From contig NZ_CABVPL010000030.1 of the NCBI RefSeq assembly GCF_902499045.1, positions 1 through 64,000 on the forward strand: DNA of 64,000 nucleotides, given 5' to 3'. Under the pieces are notes generated by a model. It was not told the origin of the DNA. It worked only from the letters and a program-made list of their open reading frames with translations, and did no database searches. The DNA is from Burkholderia latens. GTDB taxonomy: Bacteria; Pseudomonadota; Gammaproteobacteria; Burkholderiales; Burkholderiaceae. Below are positions 16,197-24,916 of the stretch, one piece after another (within the stretch, counting starts at the first letter, position 1; the number at the start of each line of letters is the position of its first letter). The position numbers and the translations under genes were made by a program.

Positions 16197-17135
16197 TCAT
16201 TCGGGACGCAAGGTTTGCGACGGCAGTTCGCCGAACAGGTCGCGATATTCGCGCGCGAAATAGCCGAGATGCGTGAAGCCCCAGCTCGCGGCGGCCTCGC
16301 CGACGCCGAGCTGCTGCGCGGACGTCGTGCGCAGCAGGCGCCGCACCGCATTCAGCCGGATGGTCCGCAGATAGCCGACGGGTGTGACGTCGGCGACGCG
16401 CTGGAAGCTCGTCTGCAGCGTGCGGCGGCTGCAGCGCAGCGCACGGCACAGTTCGAGCACGGTGACGGGCTCCTCGGGCCGCTCGCGCAGATGCTTCTCG
16501 CAACGGCTGACGATATCGCTGTAGGTGGCGTGCGTGATGTCGCGGCGCTCGGCGCCGATGCCCTGGTCGAGCGCATCGAGGAACATGCCGAGCATCGCGT
16601 CGCGGAACATCCTGCGCGTGGCCGCGTATTCCAGGCAGCCGGGATTGCGCTGCGCGTCGTCGATCAGCGAGGACAGCCGCGCGCCGAGCGCTGCGCCCTG
16701 CGCATCCGGCAGACGCGTCACGTGCCGCAGCTTGCGTGCGCCGGCCGCGCCGAATTCGGCCTCGCACAGCTCGTCGACCATGTCCGATGCCGCGCTGATC
16801 CCGACGAGCCCCATCCCTTCGGGCGTATGGAATTCGAAATCCTCGCCCGCGCGCAGCGCGAGCAGCGCATAGCCGTCGACCGGCTGGCCCTGGAACGTGC
16901 CGGCGAGCGGCACCGACAGCGGCACCGCGAGCGACGTGCGCCCGCTCGGCGCGAGGCCGGTTTGCGCGACGCGCCGATTGGTCGTCTCGCGGAAGAAATG
17001 GAAATCGTCGTACAGCACCTGCGTGACGGTGCCGCGGAACCGGCCCGGCGTCATCTGGCGGTAGACCTGATGCCAACCCGCGATCGCGAGCCCGTGGTCG
17101 TGCACGTCTTCGTGTGAGCGTGACTGGAACAGCAT
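16197..17135 (-). CDS. AraC-family regulator, EutR-like
   Basis: A 312-residue regulator whose whole length follows the pattern of EutR, the ethanolamine-operon activator: 'IAGWHQVYRQMTPGRFRG' in the N-terminal sensory part, and 'VLELCRALRCSRRTLQTSF', 'IRLNAVRRLL' and 'WGFTHLGYFAREYRDLFGE' in the double-HTH C-terminus. No eutB/eutC genes are nearby, so the inducer is likely another small amine handled by the upstream genes. I prefer the ATG at MLFQSR, which has GGAG six bases ahead; the ATG two codons earlier sits directly on that site. It is 63 bp downstream of the DUF3156-like gene. Confidence 0.85.
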   Translation of the reverse strand: MLFQSRSHEDVHDHGLAIAGWHQVYRQMTPGRFRGTVTQVLYDDFHFFRETTNRRVAQTGLAPSGRTSLAVPLSVPLAGTFQGQPVDGYALLALRAGEDFEFHTPEGMGLVGISAASDMVDELCEAEFGAAGARKLRHVTRLPDAQGAALGARLSSLIDDAQRNPGCLEYAATRRMFRDAMLGMFLDALDQGIGAERRDITHATYSDIVSRCEKHLRERPEEPVTVLELCRALRCSRRTLQTSFQRVADVTPVGYLRTIRLNAVRRLLRTTSAQQLGVGEAAASWGFTHLGYFAREYRDLFGELPSQTLRPE

Positions 17136-17198
17136 CGGCATCTCCGGTAAAACCCTGAATCCACGTTGCGTACCGCGCGGCGTGCGCAACGGCACAGC

Positions 17199-17795
17199 TT
17201 ACCCCCGCAAAATTCCGCGTAGTGCGGTTTCGAAGGCCGCACAGGCCGCCGACAGCGCGGCGGCCTGCTCGCCGGTCAGCCGCACGTAGCGGCGAAACGA
17301 CGGCATCCGGTTCACGATCTCGCTGCCGCCGAACGGCACGACGGCGAGCATCCAGCGCCCGTCGCGCGCGGCGATCGTGCAGTCTGTCACGTGCAGCGGG
17401 CGCAGTGCATCGGCAAGCGCCGGCTGCACGACGATCGCCGACACGGCGCGCACGAACGCGGCGTCGCAGCCGGCCAACGGCTCGGCCGCGATGCCGGTGC
17501 GCCGCAGCAAGCCGGTGTGCACGATACGTGCGTGTCCTTGTCCGGCCGGACCCGGCGCCGCGACCGATACCTGCACGCTGACCGTATGCATCAGGAATTG
17601 GCGATCGACGCGTTCGGCAATGCGCACGCACGTGCCGTTCGGCAGCGCGGCTGCGGCTGCGGCTGCGCCGGTGCCCCCGTCCGGATCGCGGAGCGCGCCG
17701 AGGTCGGCAAGCACGCGCGCGGCGATCGCGCCGGGCCGGTAGCCGGGCGGCGGCGCATCGGGCGCCGCGCGCCACCGCGCGAGCACGGCCTTCAC
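17199..17795 (-). CDS. conserved hypothetical protein (DUF3156-like)
   Basis: A 198-residue soluble protein starting at GTG. The GTG overlaps the TGA of the permease gene (GTGA), so it is translationally coupled to it. I recognise it only tentatively as DUF3156, a family of unknown function found beside APC permeases. Visible features are 'HTVSVQVSVAAP', 'IVHTGLLRRTG', 'DGRWMLAVVPFGGSEIVNRMP' and 'RRYVRLTGEQ'. No catalytic motif, signal peptide or membrane segment is obvious. Tight coupling suggests that it works with the permease or its substrate. Confidence 0.7.
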   Translation of the reverse strand: MKAVLARWRAAPDAPPPGYRPGAIAARVLADLGALRDPDGGTGAAAAAAALPNGTCVRIAERVDRQFLMHTVSVQVSVAAPGPAGQGHARIVHTGLLRRTGIAAEPLAGCDAAFVRAVSAIVVQPALADALRPLHVTDCTIAARDGRWMLAVVPFGGSEIVNRMPSFRRYVRLTGEQAAALSAACAAFETALRGILRG

Positions 17796-19294
17796 GATGC
17801 GACGTGCTCGTTGCGCAGCACGTCCTCGACCGGCACCGGCTTGAACGGATGCCGGCGCTGCACGACGACCGTCCAGAACAGCGCATACAGCGCGGTGAGC
17901 CCGAGCATCGCGCCGAACGGCACGTAGATGTCGCGCGCGTTCATGCCGGGCGGCGTGATGTACCAGATCGCGAGCACGATGCCGACGCTCGACACGATCT
18001 GCGGCAGCGGGAACCACGGCGAACGGTACGGACGCGGCAGGTCGGGCCGCCGGATGCGCAGCATTACGACGGACGCGGTGACGAGCAGGTACGCGGTGCC
18101 CCACGCGCAGGTCGCGGCGAGCACGAGGTGCAGGATGCTGTCGAGGTTGCCGTTGATCAGCCACGCGTGGAAGATCGGCACGATCGCCGACGCGACGATG
18201 CCGACCACCGGCGTCTTGAAGCGCGGATGCAGATACGCGAAGCAGCGCGGCAGCGCGCCGTCGATCGCCATCCCGTACAGGATGCGCGGCAGCCCGGCCA
18301 TCAGCGTGTTGATCGTCGCCGCGCCCGCGCACAGGAACGCGATGCCGAACCAGATCCGGCCGAACGGCCCGAGCACCTGCAGCGCGAACGCGGGAATCGC
18401 GCCCGGCGTGTCGAGCAGGTGCGTGAGGCCGTCCGCGCTGACCGGCACGTTCGCGACCTGCCGGCGAATCGCGGCGCCGTACAGGAACATGCAGACCGCG
18501 ACGCCGACGAGGCCGAGCGCCATCGCGCGCGGAATCGTGCGGCCCGGCGCCTTCATTTCCGGCGCGAGCGGCGTGACGAATTCGCAGCCGACGAACATGA
18601 ACATCGCCATCCCGACCAGCGACAGCACGGCCGGCACCGTGGTGCCGACTTCCGAGCCGCCGAACCAGCCGTCGAGATGCACGGCGGGCGCGGCCGCGAG
18701 GCCGAGGATCCCGAAAATCATCAGCGACAGCCACATGCCGGCCGTCAGCACGATCTCGAGCTTGCTGAACACCTTGATGCCGATGATGTTGGTGATCGCG
18801 AACGTGACCACGAGGCCGACGCCGACGAGCCACGCGCTGTTGTGCTTCTCGAACGCGGCGTTCAGCGACTCGAAGTTCACGAGCGCCATGATCCCGCTCA
18901 GGATCGTCTCCGCGGTGCCGGCGAACACGTGCACGAGGAAATACGCGGAAATCGTGCCGGTGATCGCCCAGAAGCGGCCGAGCCCGCACGACAGGTAATC
19001 GTAAACCGAGCCGGCCGTCGGCAGCATCGCGGCGGCTTCGGAGAACGTCGTCGCCTGCGCCTGCATCATCACGAACGCGATGATCATCGCGACCGCGAAC
19101 GCCCAGCCGCCCATTCCGAAGCCGGACGTCGCGGTGAGAATCACCGGACTCGCCATGATCAGGCCCACCGCGCTCGCCAGCGCCGTCGGAAAACCGACCG
19201 CGCCCGCCTTCAGCACCGTGCCGCCGCCCGCTTCAGCCGGCCCGCCGGCGGGCGTATCGCCCGCGGCGCCGGTCACTCCAGACCAACCCGACAT
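17792..19294 (-). CDS. APC-family amino-acid/amine permease
   Basis: A 500-residue inner-membrane transporter with about twelve hydrophobic segments. 'ALASAVGLIMASPVILTATSGFGMGGWAF', broken here as in the family by glycines, and 'EAAAMLPTAGSVYDYLSCGLGRFWA' match the APC superfamily (ethanolamine/amino-acid type). Its stop overlaps the GTG of the DUF3156-like gene. It lies downstream of an aminotransferase and an aldehyde dehydrogenase, so it probably imports the amine they degrade. Confidence 0.9.
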   Translation of the reverse strand: MSGWSGVTGAAGDTPAGGPAEAGGGTVLKAGAVGFPTALASAVGLIMASPVILTATSGFGMGGWAFAVAMIIAFVMMQAQATTFSEAAAMLPTAGSVYDYLSCGLGRFWAITGTISAYFLVHVFAGTAETILSGIMALVNFESLNAAFEKHNSAWLVGVGLVVTFAITNIIGIKVFSKLEIVLTAGMWLSLMIFGILGLAAAPAVHLDGWFGGSEVGTTVPAVLSLVGMAMFMFVGCEFVTPLAPEMKAPGRTIPRAMALGLVGVAVCMFLYGAAIRRQVANVPVSADGLTHLLDTPGAIPAFALQVLGPFGRIWFGIAFLCAGAATINTLMAGLPRILYGMAIDGALPRCFAYLHPRFKTPVVGIVASAIVPIFHAWLINGNLDSILHLVLAATCAWGTAYLLVTASVVMLRIRRPDLPRPYRSPWFPLPQIVSSVGIVLAIWYITPPGMNARDIYVPFGAMLGLTALYALFWTVVVQRRHPFKPVPVEDVLRNEHVAS

Positions 19295-19553
19295 CGTCGT
19301 CTCCTTCCTGTATCAGCCGAAGCGGCCACTGCGGTACCGGCCCCGGCGCCATGCTTCACGGTCGGCCAGGGCCGGCGCTCCCGCGCTACGCCACCCGGCC
19401 CCTGTCGGTCCAATCCTGCTCCGATGTCGAAAAAATACGCAGGCAAAATAACGCGGTCATAGCGCAAATCGGCAAACCGGCGATGGGCAGCGGGTTATCC
19501 CGCCCCACCGCCGGTTCGTCGTCATGCGTTCGCGGCGTCACGCCGTCATGCCG

Positions 19554-20894
19554 TCACGCGAACGGCACGGCCTCGAAGCCCGCGGCGAGCGCGTCGACGA
19601 TGCGGTCGAGCTGGTCGCGCTCGATCACGAGCGGCGGCGACAGGATGATCTTCGTGCCGACCGGGCGCACCAGCACGCCATGTTCGCGCGCGACTTCGGC
19701 GACCGCGTTCGCATAACCGGACAGCGGATCGATCGGCTCGCGCGTCCGCTTGTTCGCGACGAGGTCGAGCGCGAGCATCAGCCCCTTGCCGCGTACCTCC
19801 CCGACCGCCGCGAAGCGTTCCGGGAACGACTGCAGCGCTTCGAGCAGATACGCCCCCTGCTTCGCCGCGTTCGCCGGCAGGTCTTCCTTCACGACGATAT
19901 CGAGGCTCGCGATCGCGGCCGCGCACGCGACCGGGTGCCCGGCATACGTGTAGCCGTGCATGATCGCGCCGCCGAAATCGGCGTTCGCGACGAAGGCATC
20001 CTCGATCCGCGCGTTCACGGCCGTCGCGCCGAGCGGCACGTAGCCGGACGAAATCCCCTTCGCGAGACACATGATGTCCGGGCGCACGCCCCAGCCGCGG
20101 CTGCCGAACAGGCTGCCGCTGCGGCCGAAGCCCGTCACGACTTCGTCGGCGATCAGCAGCACGCCGTAGCGATCGCACACCTCGCGCACGAGCGGCCAGT
20201 AGTTGGCCGGCGGCACGATCACGCCGCCCGCGCCCTGCACCGGCTCGGCGATGAACGCGGCGACCGTGTCGGGGCTCTGGAACTGGATCTCGCGCTCCAG
20301 CATTTCCGCGCAGATGCGGCCGAGTTCCTCCGGATCCTGCGTGAACGGATTGCGATAGAGCCACGGCGTCTCCACGTGGAAGCAGCCGGGCAGGTTCGGC
20401 TCGTAGTTGCGGCGGAACACCGTGTTGCCGTTCACCGACGCGCCGCCGAAGTGCGTGCCGTGATAGCCCTGCTTCAGCGAAATGAATTTCGTGCGGTCGG
20501 CCTGGCCGCGCACCTTCCAGTACTGGCGCGCGATCTTCAGCGCGGTCTCGATCGAGTCGGAACCGCCGGAGCTGTACAGCACGCGGCGCATCCCTTCGGG
20601 CTCCATCATGTCGATCAGCTTCTTCGACAGCTCTTCGGCGCGCGGGTGCGAGATGCCGTCGAACAATTGGAAGTATTCGAGCTCGTCGAGCTGGCGCACG
20701 ATCGCGTCCTTCACTTCGTGCCGGTTGTGCCCGACGTTGACGTTCCACAGGCCGGCGACGCCGTCGACGAGCCGCTTGCCGGTTTCGTCGAATACGTAGC
20801 AGCCGTCGCCGCGCACGATGCGGATCGGCTTGCGCTGTTTCATTTCGTTCGGGTGCAGCATCGGGTGCCAGAACTTCGCTTCGTTGTAGCTCAT
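19554..20894 (-). CDS. class III (omega) aminotransferase
   Basis: A 446-residue PLP enzyme of the omega-amine:pyruvate/putrescine aminotransferase family. 'VDGVAGLWNVNVGHN', 'YSSGGSDSIETALKIAR', the PLP-ring aspartate in 'LIADEVVTGFGRSG' and the Schiff-base lysine in 'CLAKGISSGYVPLGA' are all present. It would move the amino group of a primary amine to pyruvate or a similar acceptor and release an aldehyde. The ATG at MSYNE has GGAG six bases upstream; a GTG four codons earlier is less likely. The aldehyde dehydrogenase gene ends 61 bp upstream. Confidence 0.92.
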   Translation of the reverse strand: MSYNEAKFWHPMLHPNEMKQRKPIRIVRGDGCYVFDETGKRLVDGVAGLWNVNVGHNRHEVKDAIVRQLDELEYFQLFDGISHPRAEELSKKLIDMMEPEGMRRVLYSSGGSDSIETALKIARQYWKVRGQADRTKFISLKQGYHGTHFGGASVNGNTVFRRNYEPNLPGCFHVETPWLYRNPFTQDPEELGRICAEMLEREIQFQSPDTVAAFIAEPVQGAGGVIVPPANYWPLVREVCDRYGVLLIADEVVTGFGRSGSLFGSRGWGVRPDIMCLAKGISSGYVPLGATAVNARIEDAFVANADFGGAIMHGYTYAGHPVACAAAIASLDIVVKEDLPANAAKQGAYLLEALQSFPERFAAVGEVRGKGLMLALDLVANKRTREPIDPLSGYANAVAEVAREHGVLVRPVGTKIILSPPLVIERDQLDRIVDALAAGFEAVPFA

Positions 20895-20955
20895 TGCAAT
20901 CTCCACTTTCGGATCGGTTTTTGCGGTTTTTGCGGGGACTGGATCCGCCCGCGCA

Positions 20956-22458
20956 TCAGTGCGCGATACACACGGATTTGGTTTCGGTGAAGCCTTCGAT
21001 CGCGTACTGGCCGAACTCGCGGCCGATGCCCGATTGCTTGTAGCCGCCGAACGGCATCGACGGGTCGAGCGGAATGTGGCAGTTCACCCACACGGTGCCG
21101 GCCTCGATCTGCGGCACGAGGTTCATCACGCGCTTCAGGTCGTTACTCCAGATGCTGGCGGCGAGGCCGTACGGCGACGCGTTCGCGAGACGCACCGCGT
21201 CGGCCGCATCGTCGAACGGCACGACGACGATCACCGGGCCGAACACTTCGTCGCGCACGATCGCGCTGTCCGGATGCGGATCGGCGATCACGGCCGGCCG
21301 CACGTAGTAGCCGGGCAGATCGTCGGCCGGCGTGCCGCCCGCGAGGAACGTGAGGCCCGCGCGGCGCGCGCGCTCGATGTGCTCGACCACCTTGTCGCGA
21401 TGGTGCGCGGACACCAGCGGGTTGATCTGCGCGGTCGTGTCGAGGCCCGCGCCGAGCTTCATCGACTGCGCGACGCCCGCGAGGCCGTCCGCGAGCTGCG
21501 CGAACCGGCTGCGGTGCACGTAGATGCGCGACGCGGCCGCGCACACCTGGCCCTGGTTGAAGAACGCGCCGGCGGCGACGCCGTCGAGCGCCTGCGCGAC
21601 GTCGACGTCGTCGAGCATCACGATCGGGTTCTTGCCGCCGAGTTCGAGCGAGAAGCGCGTCATGTTCTGCACGGCGGCCGCGCCGACCAGCTTGCCGGTC
21701 GCGGTCGAGCCGGTAAACGAGATCTTCGCGATCGACGGATGGCTCGACAATGCAGCGCCGCAGATGCGGCCGCCGGTGACGACGTTGAACACGCCGGGCG
21801 GCACGCCGGCTTCGCGTGCGAGTTCGGCGAGGCGCAGTGCGGTCAGCGGCGTTTCCGGCGACGGCTTCAGCACGATCGTGCAGCCGGCCGCGAGCGCCGG
21901 AATCAGCTTCCACACCGCGATCATCAGCGGGAAATTCCACGGCACGATCGCCGCGACCACGCCCACCGGTTCCTTGCGCGTATAGGCCGTATAGCGCGCG
22001 CCAGGCGGAAACGGAATCGACACATCGAGCGTCTGGCCGGTGATCTTGGTCGCCCAGCCGGCCATGTAGCGCACGTATTCGACGCTCGCGCCGACTTCGA
22101 TCGCGCGCGACACGTGAATCGACTTGCCCTGGTTCAGCGTTTCGAGCTGCGCGAGCGTTTCGGCGTCGGCTTCGATCAGGTCGGCGAGCTTCAGCAGGAT
22201 GCGCTCGCGGTCGGCCGGGCGCAGCCCGCTCCATACGCGCGCGTCGAATGCATGCTTCGCGCTCGCGACTGCGCGCTCGACGTCTTCCGCGTCGGCATCC
22301 GGAACCGTCGCAAGGCGTTCGCCCGTCGCCGGGTCGTACACGTCGAGTCGAGCAGCCGAGTGCGCGCGCTGCATTTCTCCATCGACGAAAAGGCCGAAAT
22401 CACGTGCGACGAAGCTGCGCACGGTGTCGCTGACGGCGACGTAGTTCGTGGTGCTCAT
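20956..22458 (-). CDS. NAD(P)-dependent aldehyde dehydrogenase
   Basis: A 500-residue ALDH. The cofactor loop 'PWNFPLMIAVWKLIPALA', 'KPSPETPLTALRLAELA', 'FTGSTATGK', the general-base glutamate in 'LELGGKNP' and the nucleophilic cysteine in 'NQGQVCAAASRI' (about residue 300) are intact. The sequence style is that of phenylacetaldehyde/gamma-aminobutyraldehyde dehydrogenases. It would oxidise the aldehyde formed by the neighbouring aminotransferase to an acid. It is followed at 61 bp by the aminotransferase gene. Confidence 0.92.
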   Translation of the reverse strand: MSTTNYVAVSDTVRSFVARDFGLFVDGEMQRAHSAARLDVYDPATGERLATVPDADAEDVERAVASAKHAFDARVWSGLRPADRERILLKLADLIEADAETLAQLETLNQGKSIHVSRAIEVGASVEYVRYMAGWATKITGQTLDVSIPFPPGARYTAYTRKEPVGVVAAIVPWNFPLMIAVWKLIPALAAGCTIVLKPSPETPLTALRLAELAREAGVPPGVFNVVTGGRICGAALSSHPSIAKISFTGSTATGKLVGAAAVQNMTRFSLELGGKNPIVMLDDVDVAQALDGVAAGAFFNQGQVCAAASRIYVHRSRFAQLADGLAGVAQSMKLGAGLDTTAQINPLVSAHHRDKVVEHIERARRAGLTFLAGGTPADDLPGYYVRPAVIADPHPDSAIVRDEVFGPVIVVVPFDDAADAVRLANASPYGLAASIWSNDLKRVMNLVPQIEAGTVWVNCHIPLDPSMPFGGYKQSGIGREFGQYAIEGFTETKSVCIAH

Positions 22459-22670
22459 GGGCGTCTCGATAGTTGTCGTGGCGGGGCCGCGTGCGCTTCG
22501 GCATGCGGGTTCCGGACCACTGTATCGACGGGGCGATGCGCGCCGTGAGCGCAAATTGGCAGCGCGTCGGGGACCGGCACGCGGGCGGCACGGATGCAGG
22601 GCCGGCCACGGACGAACGCCACGTTATCGTCGGATCAATAACGCGGCGCGAGTGCGGGGTGCGGGAAAAA

Positions 22671-23402
22671 TTACAGGAACAACGCGCCGACCAGTTCGGT
22701 GCGATTCGATACGCCGAGCTTGCGGTACATGCGCATCAGGTGCGTCTTGATCGTCGGCTGGCCGAGCGCGAGATCGCGGGCGATTTCCTTGTTCGAGCGG
22801 CCGTTGCGCACGAGGCGCGCGATCTGCTCCTCGCGATAGGTCAGCCGCTCTTCGCAATCGATTCGGTGAATCCCGCGCCGCGCGCGCAGCAGCGGCGCCA
22901 GCGCGGCTTCGGCGACCGGCTGCAGGCGCGCCAGCGCGTCGATCTCGGCCGGCGCGAAGCGTCCGGCCGTGCCGTTGCGGCCCGCTTCCCCGTTGCCGAA
23001 GCGCAGCAGCGAAAACGCGCCGACCGTGCGGCCCGCATCGTCGCGCAGCCAGATTTCGACGACGTCGGCCACGTCGTGGCGGCGCAGGAAACGGGTCCAG
23101 TACGCGGACGCGTCGCGCCTTTCGTCAGGCAACTGGGAAGCGAGCGTCACGACCGCGCGTTCGCCCGCCGCGCAACGCGACGGATGCAGCGGATCGAGCA
23201 TCCGGTAGCGCGCGATGTACGTGCGATGCATCGACTCCGGCATCCCGAACAGCTCGAAATCCGCTGGCTCGCCGCTCTGGTCGAGCCGGTAGAACACGAT
23301 CGCCGACGGGCTCGCGAACGCGTCCAACGCATCGACGCATGCGCGCAGCGCGCGCTGCCAGTCGGCGGATTCGTGGTCGGCGGAAACGAATGGGGTCGGC
23401 AT
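22671..23402 (-). CDS. LuxR-family transcriptional regulator
   Basis: A 243-residue regulator with an N-terminal sensory region of unknown type (about residues 1-170, 'AIVFYRLDQSGEPADFELFG') and a C-terminal LuxR HTH ('LTYREEQIARLVRNGRSNKEIA', split by the family's usual turn, to 'LGVSNRTELV'). It precedes the aldehyde dehydrogenase in the same orientation and probably helps control the amine module. I place the start at the ATG of MPTPF, but the frame stays open upstream for a further 62 codons through a 7-bp tandem repeat to an ATG at 23588. Neither start has a good ribosome site. Confidence 0.82.
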   Translation of the reverse strand: MPTPFVSADHESADWQRALRACVDALDAFASPSAIVFYRLDQSGEPADFELFGMPESMHRTYIARYRMLDPLHPSRCAAGERAVVTLASQLPDERRDASAYWTRFLRRHDVADVVEIWLRDDAGRTVGAFSLLRFGNGEAGRNGTAGRFAPAEIDALARLQPVAEAALAPLLRARRGIHRIDCEERLTYREEQIARLVRNGRSNKEIARDLALGQPTIKTHLMRMYRKLGVSNRTELVGALFL

Positions 23403-23495
23403 GGCGAAAGCGGCCGGCGGCCGAACGCGTCGAAGTTCGGGCCAGCGTACCCGCGCCGGAGTGGGCCGGTGAGCACAAATCGGCAATTCGTCTTT

Positions 23496-23579
23496 GGGTC
23501 GCGGGTCGTGGATCGCAGGTCGCAGGTCGCAGGTCGCGGGTCGCGGGTCGCGGGTCGCGGATTGCGGGTCGCGGGCTGC
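23496..23579. repeat. 12-unit heptanucleotide tandem repeat
   Basis: Twelve imperfect copies of a 7-bp unit, mostly GGGTCGC or AGGTCGC with four variant copies, lie 94 bp upstream of the assigned luxR start. The repeat is inside the open frame that extends the luxR gene upstream. A gain or loss of one unit would shift that frame, which is how contingency loci work, but only if translation really starts upstream of the repeat. Confidence 0.8.
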
Positions 23580-23663
23580 CGGCCGCATCGCGACGACGGC
23601 TCAGCAGCGTGTGCGCCACCCTCCCGGTCAGGATCCGTATCGGCGCACGTTTGAGCGTACGTT

Positions 23664-24542
23664 TCAGTGCGCGTTTGCGGCGAACGTGTCGCAGGCGCTC
23701 ACCTCGCCCGACTCCATCCCGCGCCGCAGCCAGTACACGCGCTGCTCGCTGGAGCCGTGCGTGAAGCTCTCCGGCACGACATAGCCCTGGCCTTGCTGCT
23801 GCAGCCGGTCGTCGCCGATCGCGGCCGCCGCCTTCAGCCCCTGCTCGAAATCGCCGGGTTCCATCAGATGCTGATTCGCTCGCTGCGCATTGTTCGCCCA
23901 CACGCCGGCGAAGCAGTCGGCCTGCAGTTCCATCCGCACCGACAGCGCGTTCGAGCGCGCTTCGCTCGAACGCCGGCGCGCGGCGTCGACCTTGTCGGAA
24001 ATACCGAGCAGGTTCTGCACGTGATGGCCGACTTCATGCGCGATCACGTACGCCTGCGCGAAGTCACCACCCGCGCCGAACCGCTTGCGCAACTCGTCGT
24101 AGAAACCCAGGTCGATGTACACCTTGCGGTCGGCCGGACAGTAGAACGGGCCCATCGCAGTCTGGCCGGTGCCGCAAGCGGTCGGCGTCGAGTTCGTGAA
24201 CATCACGAGCTTCGGCGGCTCGTACTGCGCGTGCAACTGCGTGTTGAAGACGCCCGACCACGTGCGCTCGATATTGCCGAGCACCTTGCGCGTGAAGACC
24301 GCGCCGGGATCGTTCGCCGGCGCGCCCTGGCGTTGCGTCGGCGCGGGCTGTGCCTGCTGCTGCCGGCCTTGCAGCGCCGATGCGCCTTCGAGCACGACGC
24401 GCGGGTCGATCCCGAAGAAATACGACGCGGCGAGCGCAACCACGATCGTGCCGATGCCGATGGTCGCGCGCCCGCCGCCGAACCCGCCGCCGCCGCGGCG
24501 ATCCTCGACGTTCACGCTTTCTCTTTCGTCGTCCAGCCTCAT
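23664..24542 (-). CDS. ypfJ: neutral zinc metallopeptidase, YpfJ family
   Basis: A 292-residue membrane-anchored protein. A short basic/acidic N-terminus and a Gly-rich stretch precede one membrane segment ('ATIGIGTIVVALAASYFFG', about residues 27-45). A proline/glutamine linker follows, then the catalytic domain with the zinc motif 'HEVGHH' and downstream 'ELQADCFAGVW', whose glutamate/aspartate supplies the third ligand. This is the pattern of the putative neutral zinc metallopeptidase family. The physiological substrate is unknown. The ATG has a GGGAGG-like ribosome site. Confidence 0.9.
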   Translation of the reverse strand: MRLDDERESVNVEDRRGGGGFGGGRATIGIGTIVVALAASYFFGIDPRVVLEGASALQGRQQQAQPAPTQRQGAPANDPGAVFTRKVLGNIERTWSGVFNTQLHAQYEPPKLVMFTNSTPTACGTGQTAMGPFYCPADRKVYIDLGFYDELRKRFGAGGDFAQAYVIAHEVGHHVQNLLGISDKVDAARRRSSEARSNALSVRMELQADCFAGVWANNAQRANQHLMEPGDFEQGLKAAAAIGDDRLQQQGQGYVVPESFTHGSSEQRVYWLRRGMESGEVSACDTFAANAH

Positions 24543-24916
24543 TGCCGGCCCCTCCCTGATCTTGTCGATGGTCCGGCCGCGCGATGCGCAACCGGGCGAT
24601 CCGCCGCCGCGACGTTCGCCGCCGGCACACGCGCTCGTCCGCGACGGGCGCACGCTCGCGCCGATCTGGCCGCCGGCCGCTCTTCGCTAGCGCGGCGGAA
24701 TCGTCCGGCTGGCGCGCCGCGCGACGATGCGCGGGCTCGCCCGCGCTATTTTGCCGGGCTTTTCCGACTTATCGCAAAAATACGGAGGATAGAGCGATTC
24801 GGCCTCGAACATCGTCAGCCTTTGCAAAATGGAGCGCCGCATTCATCCTTTCGGCGGATACCGGCGCACGCCGGCGGCGCCTAAAGTGACCGGGACCGCC
24901 CCTTCCGGAGAACGAC
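24543..24916. other. intergenic region, divergent promoters
   Basis: This 374-bp gap separates ypfJ from the divergent SDR gene. It contains an AT-richer patch around 24755-24790 that could hold a promoter, and a CGG/CCG-rich stretch before the SDR ribosome site. I see no gene or convincing operator. Confidence 0.35.
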
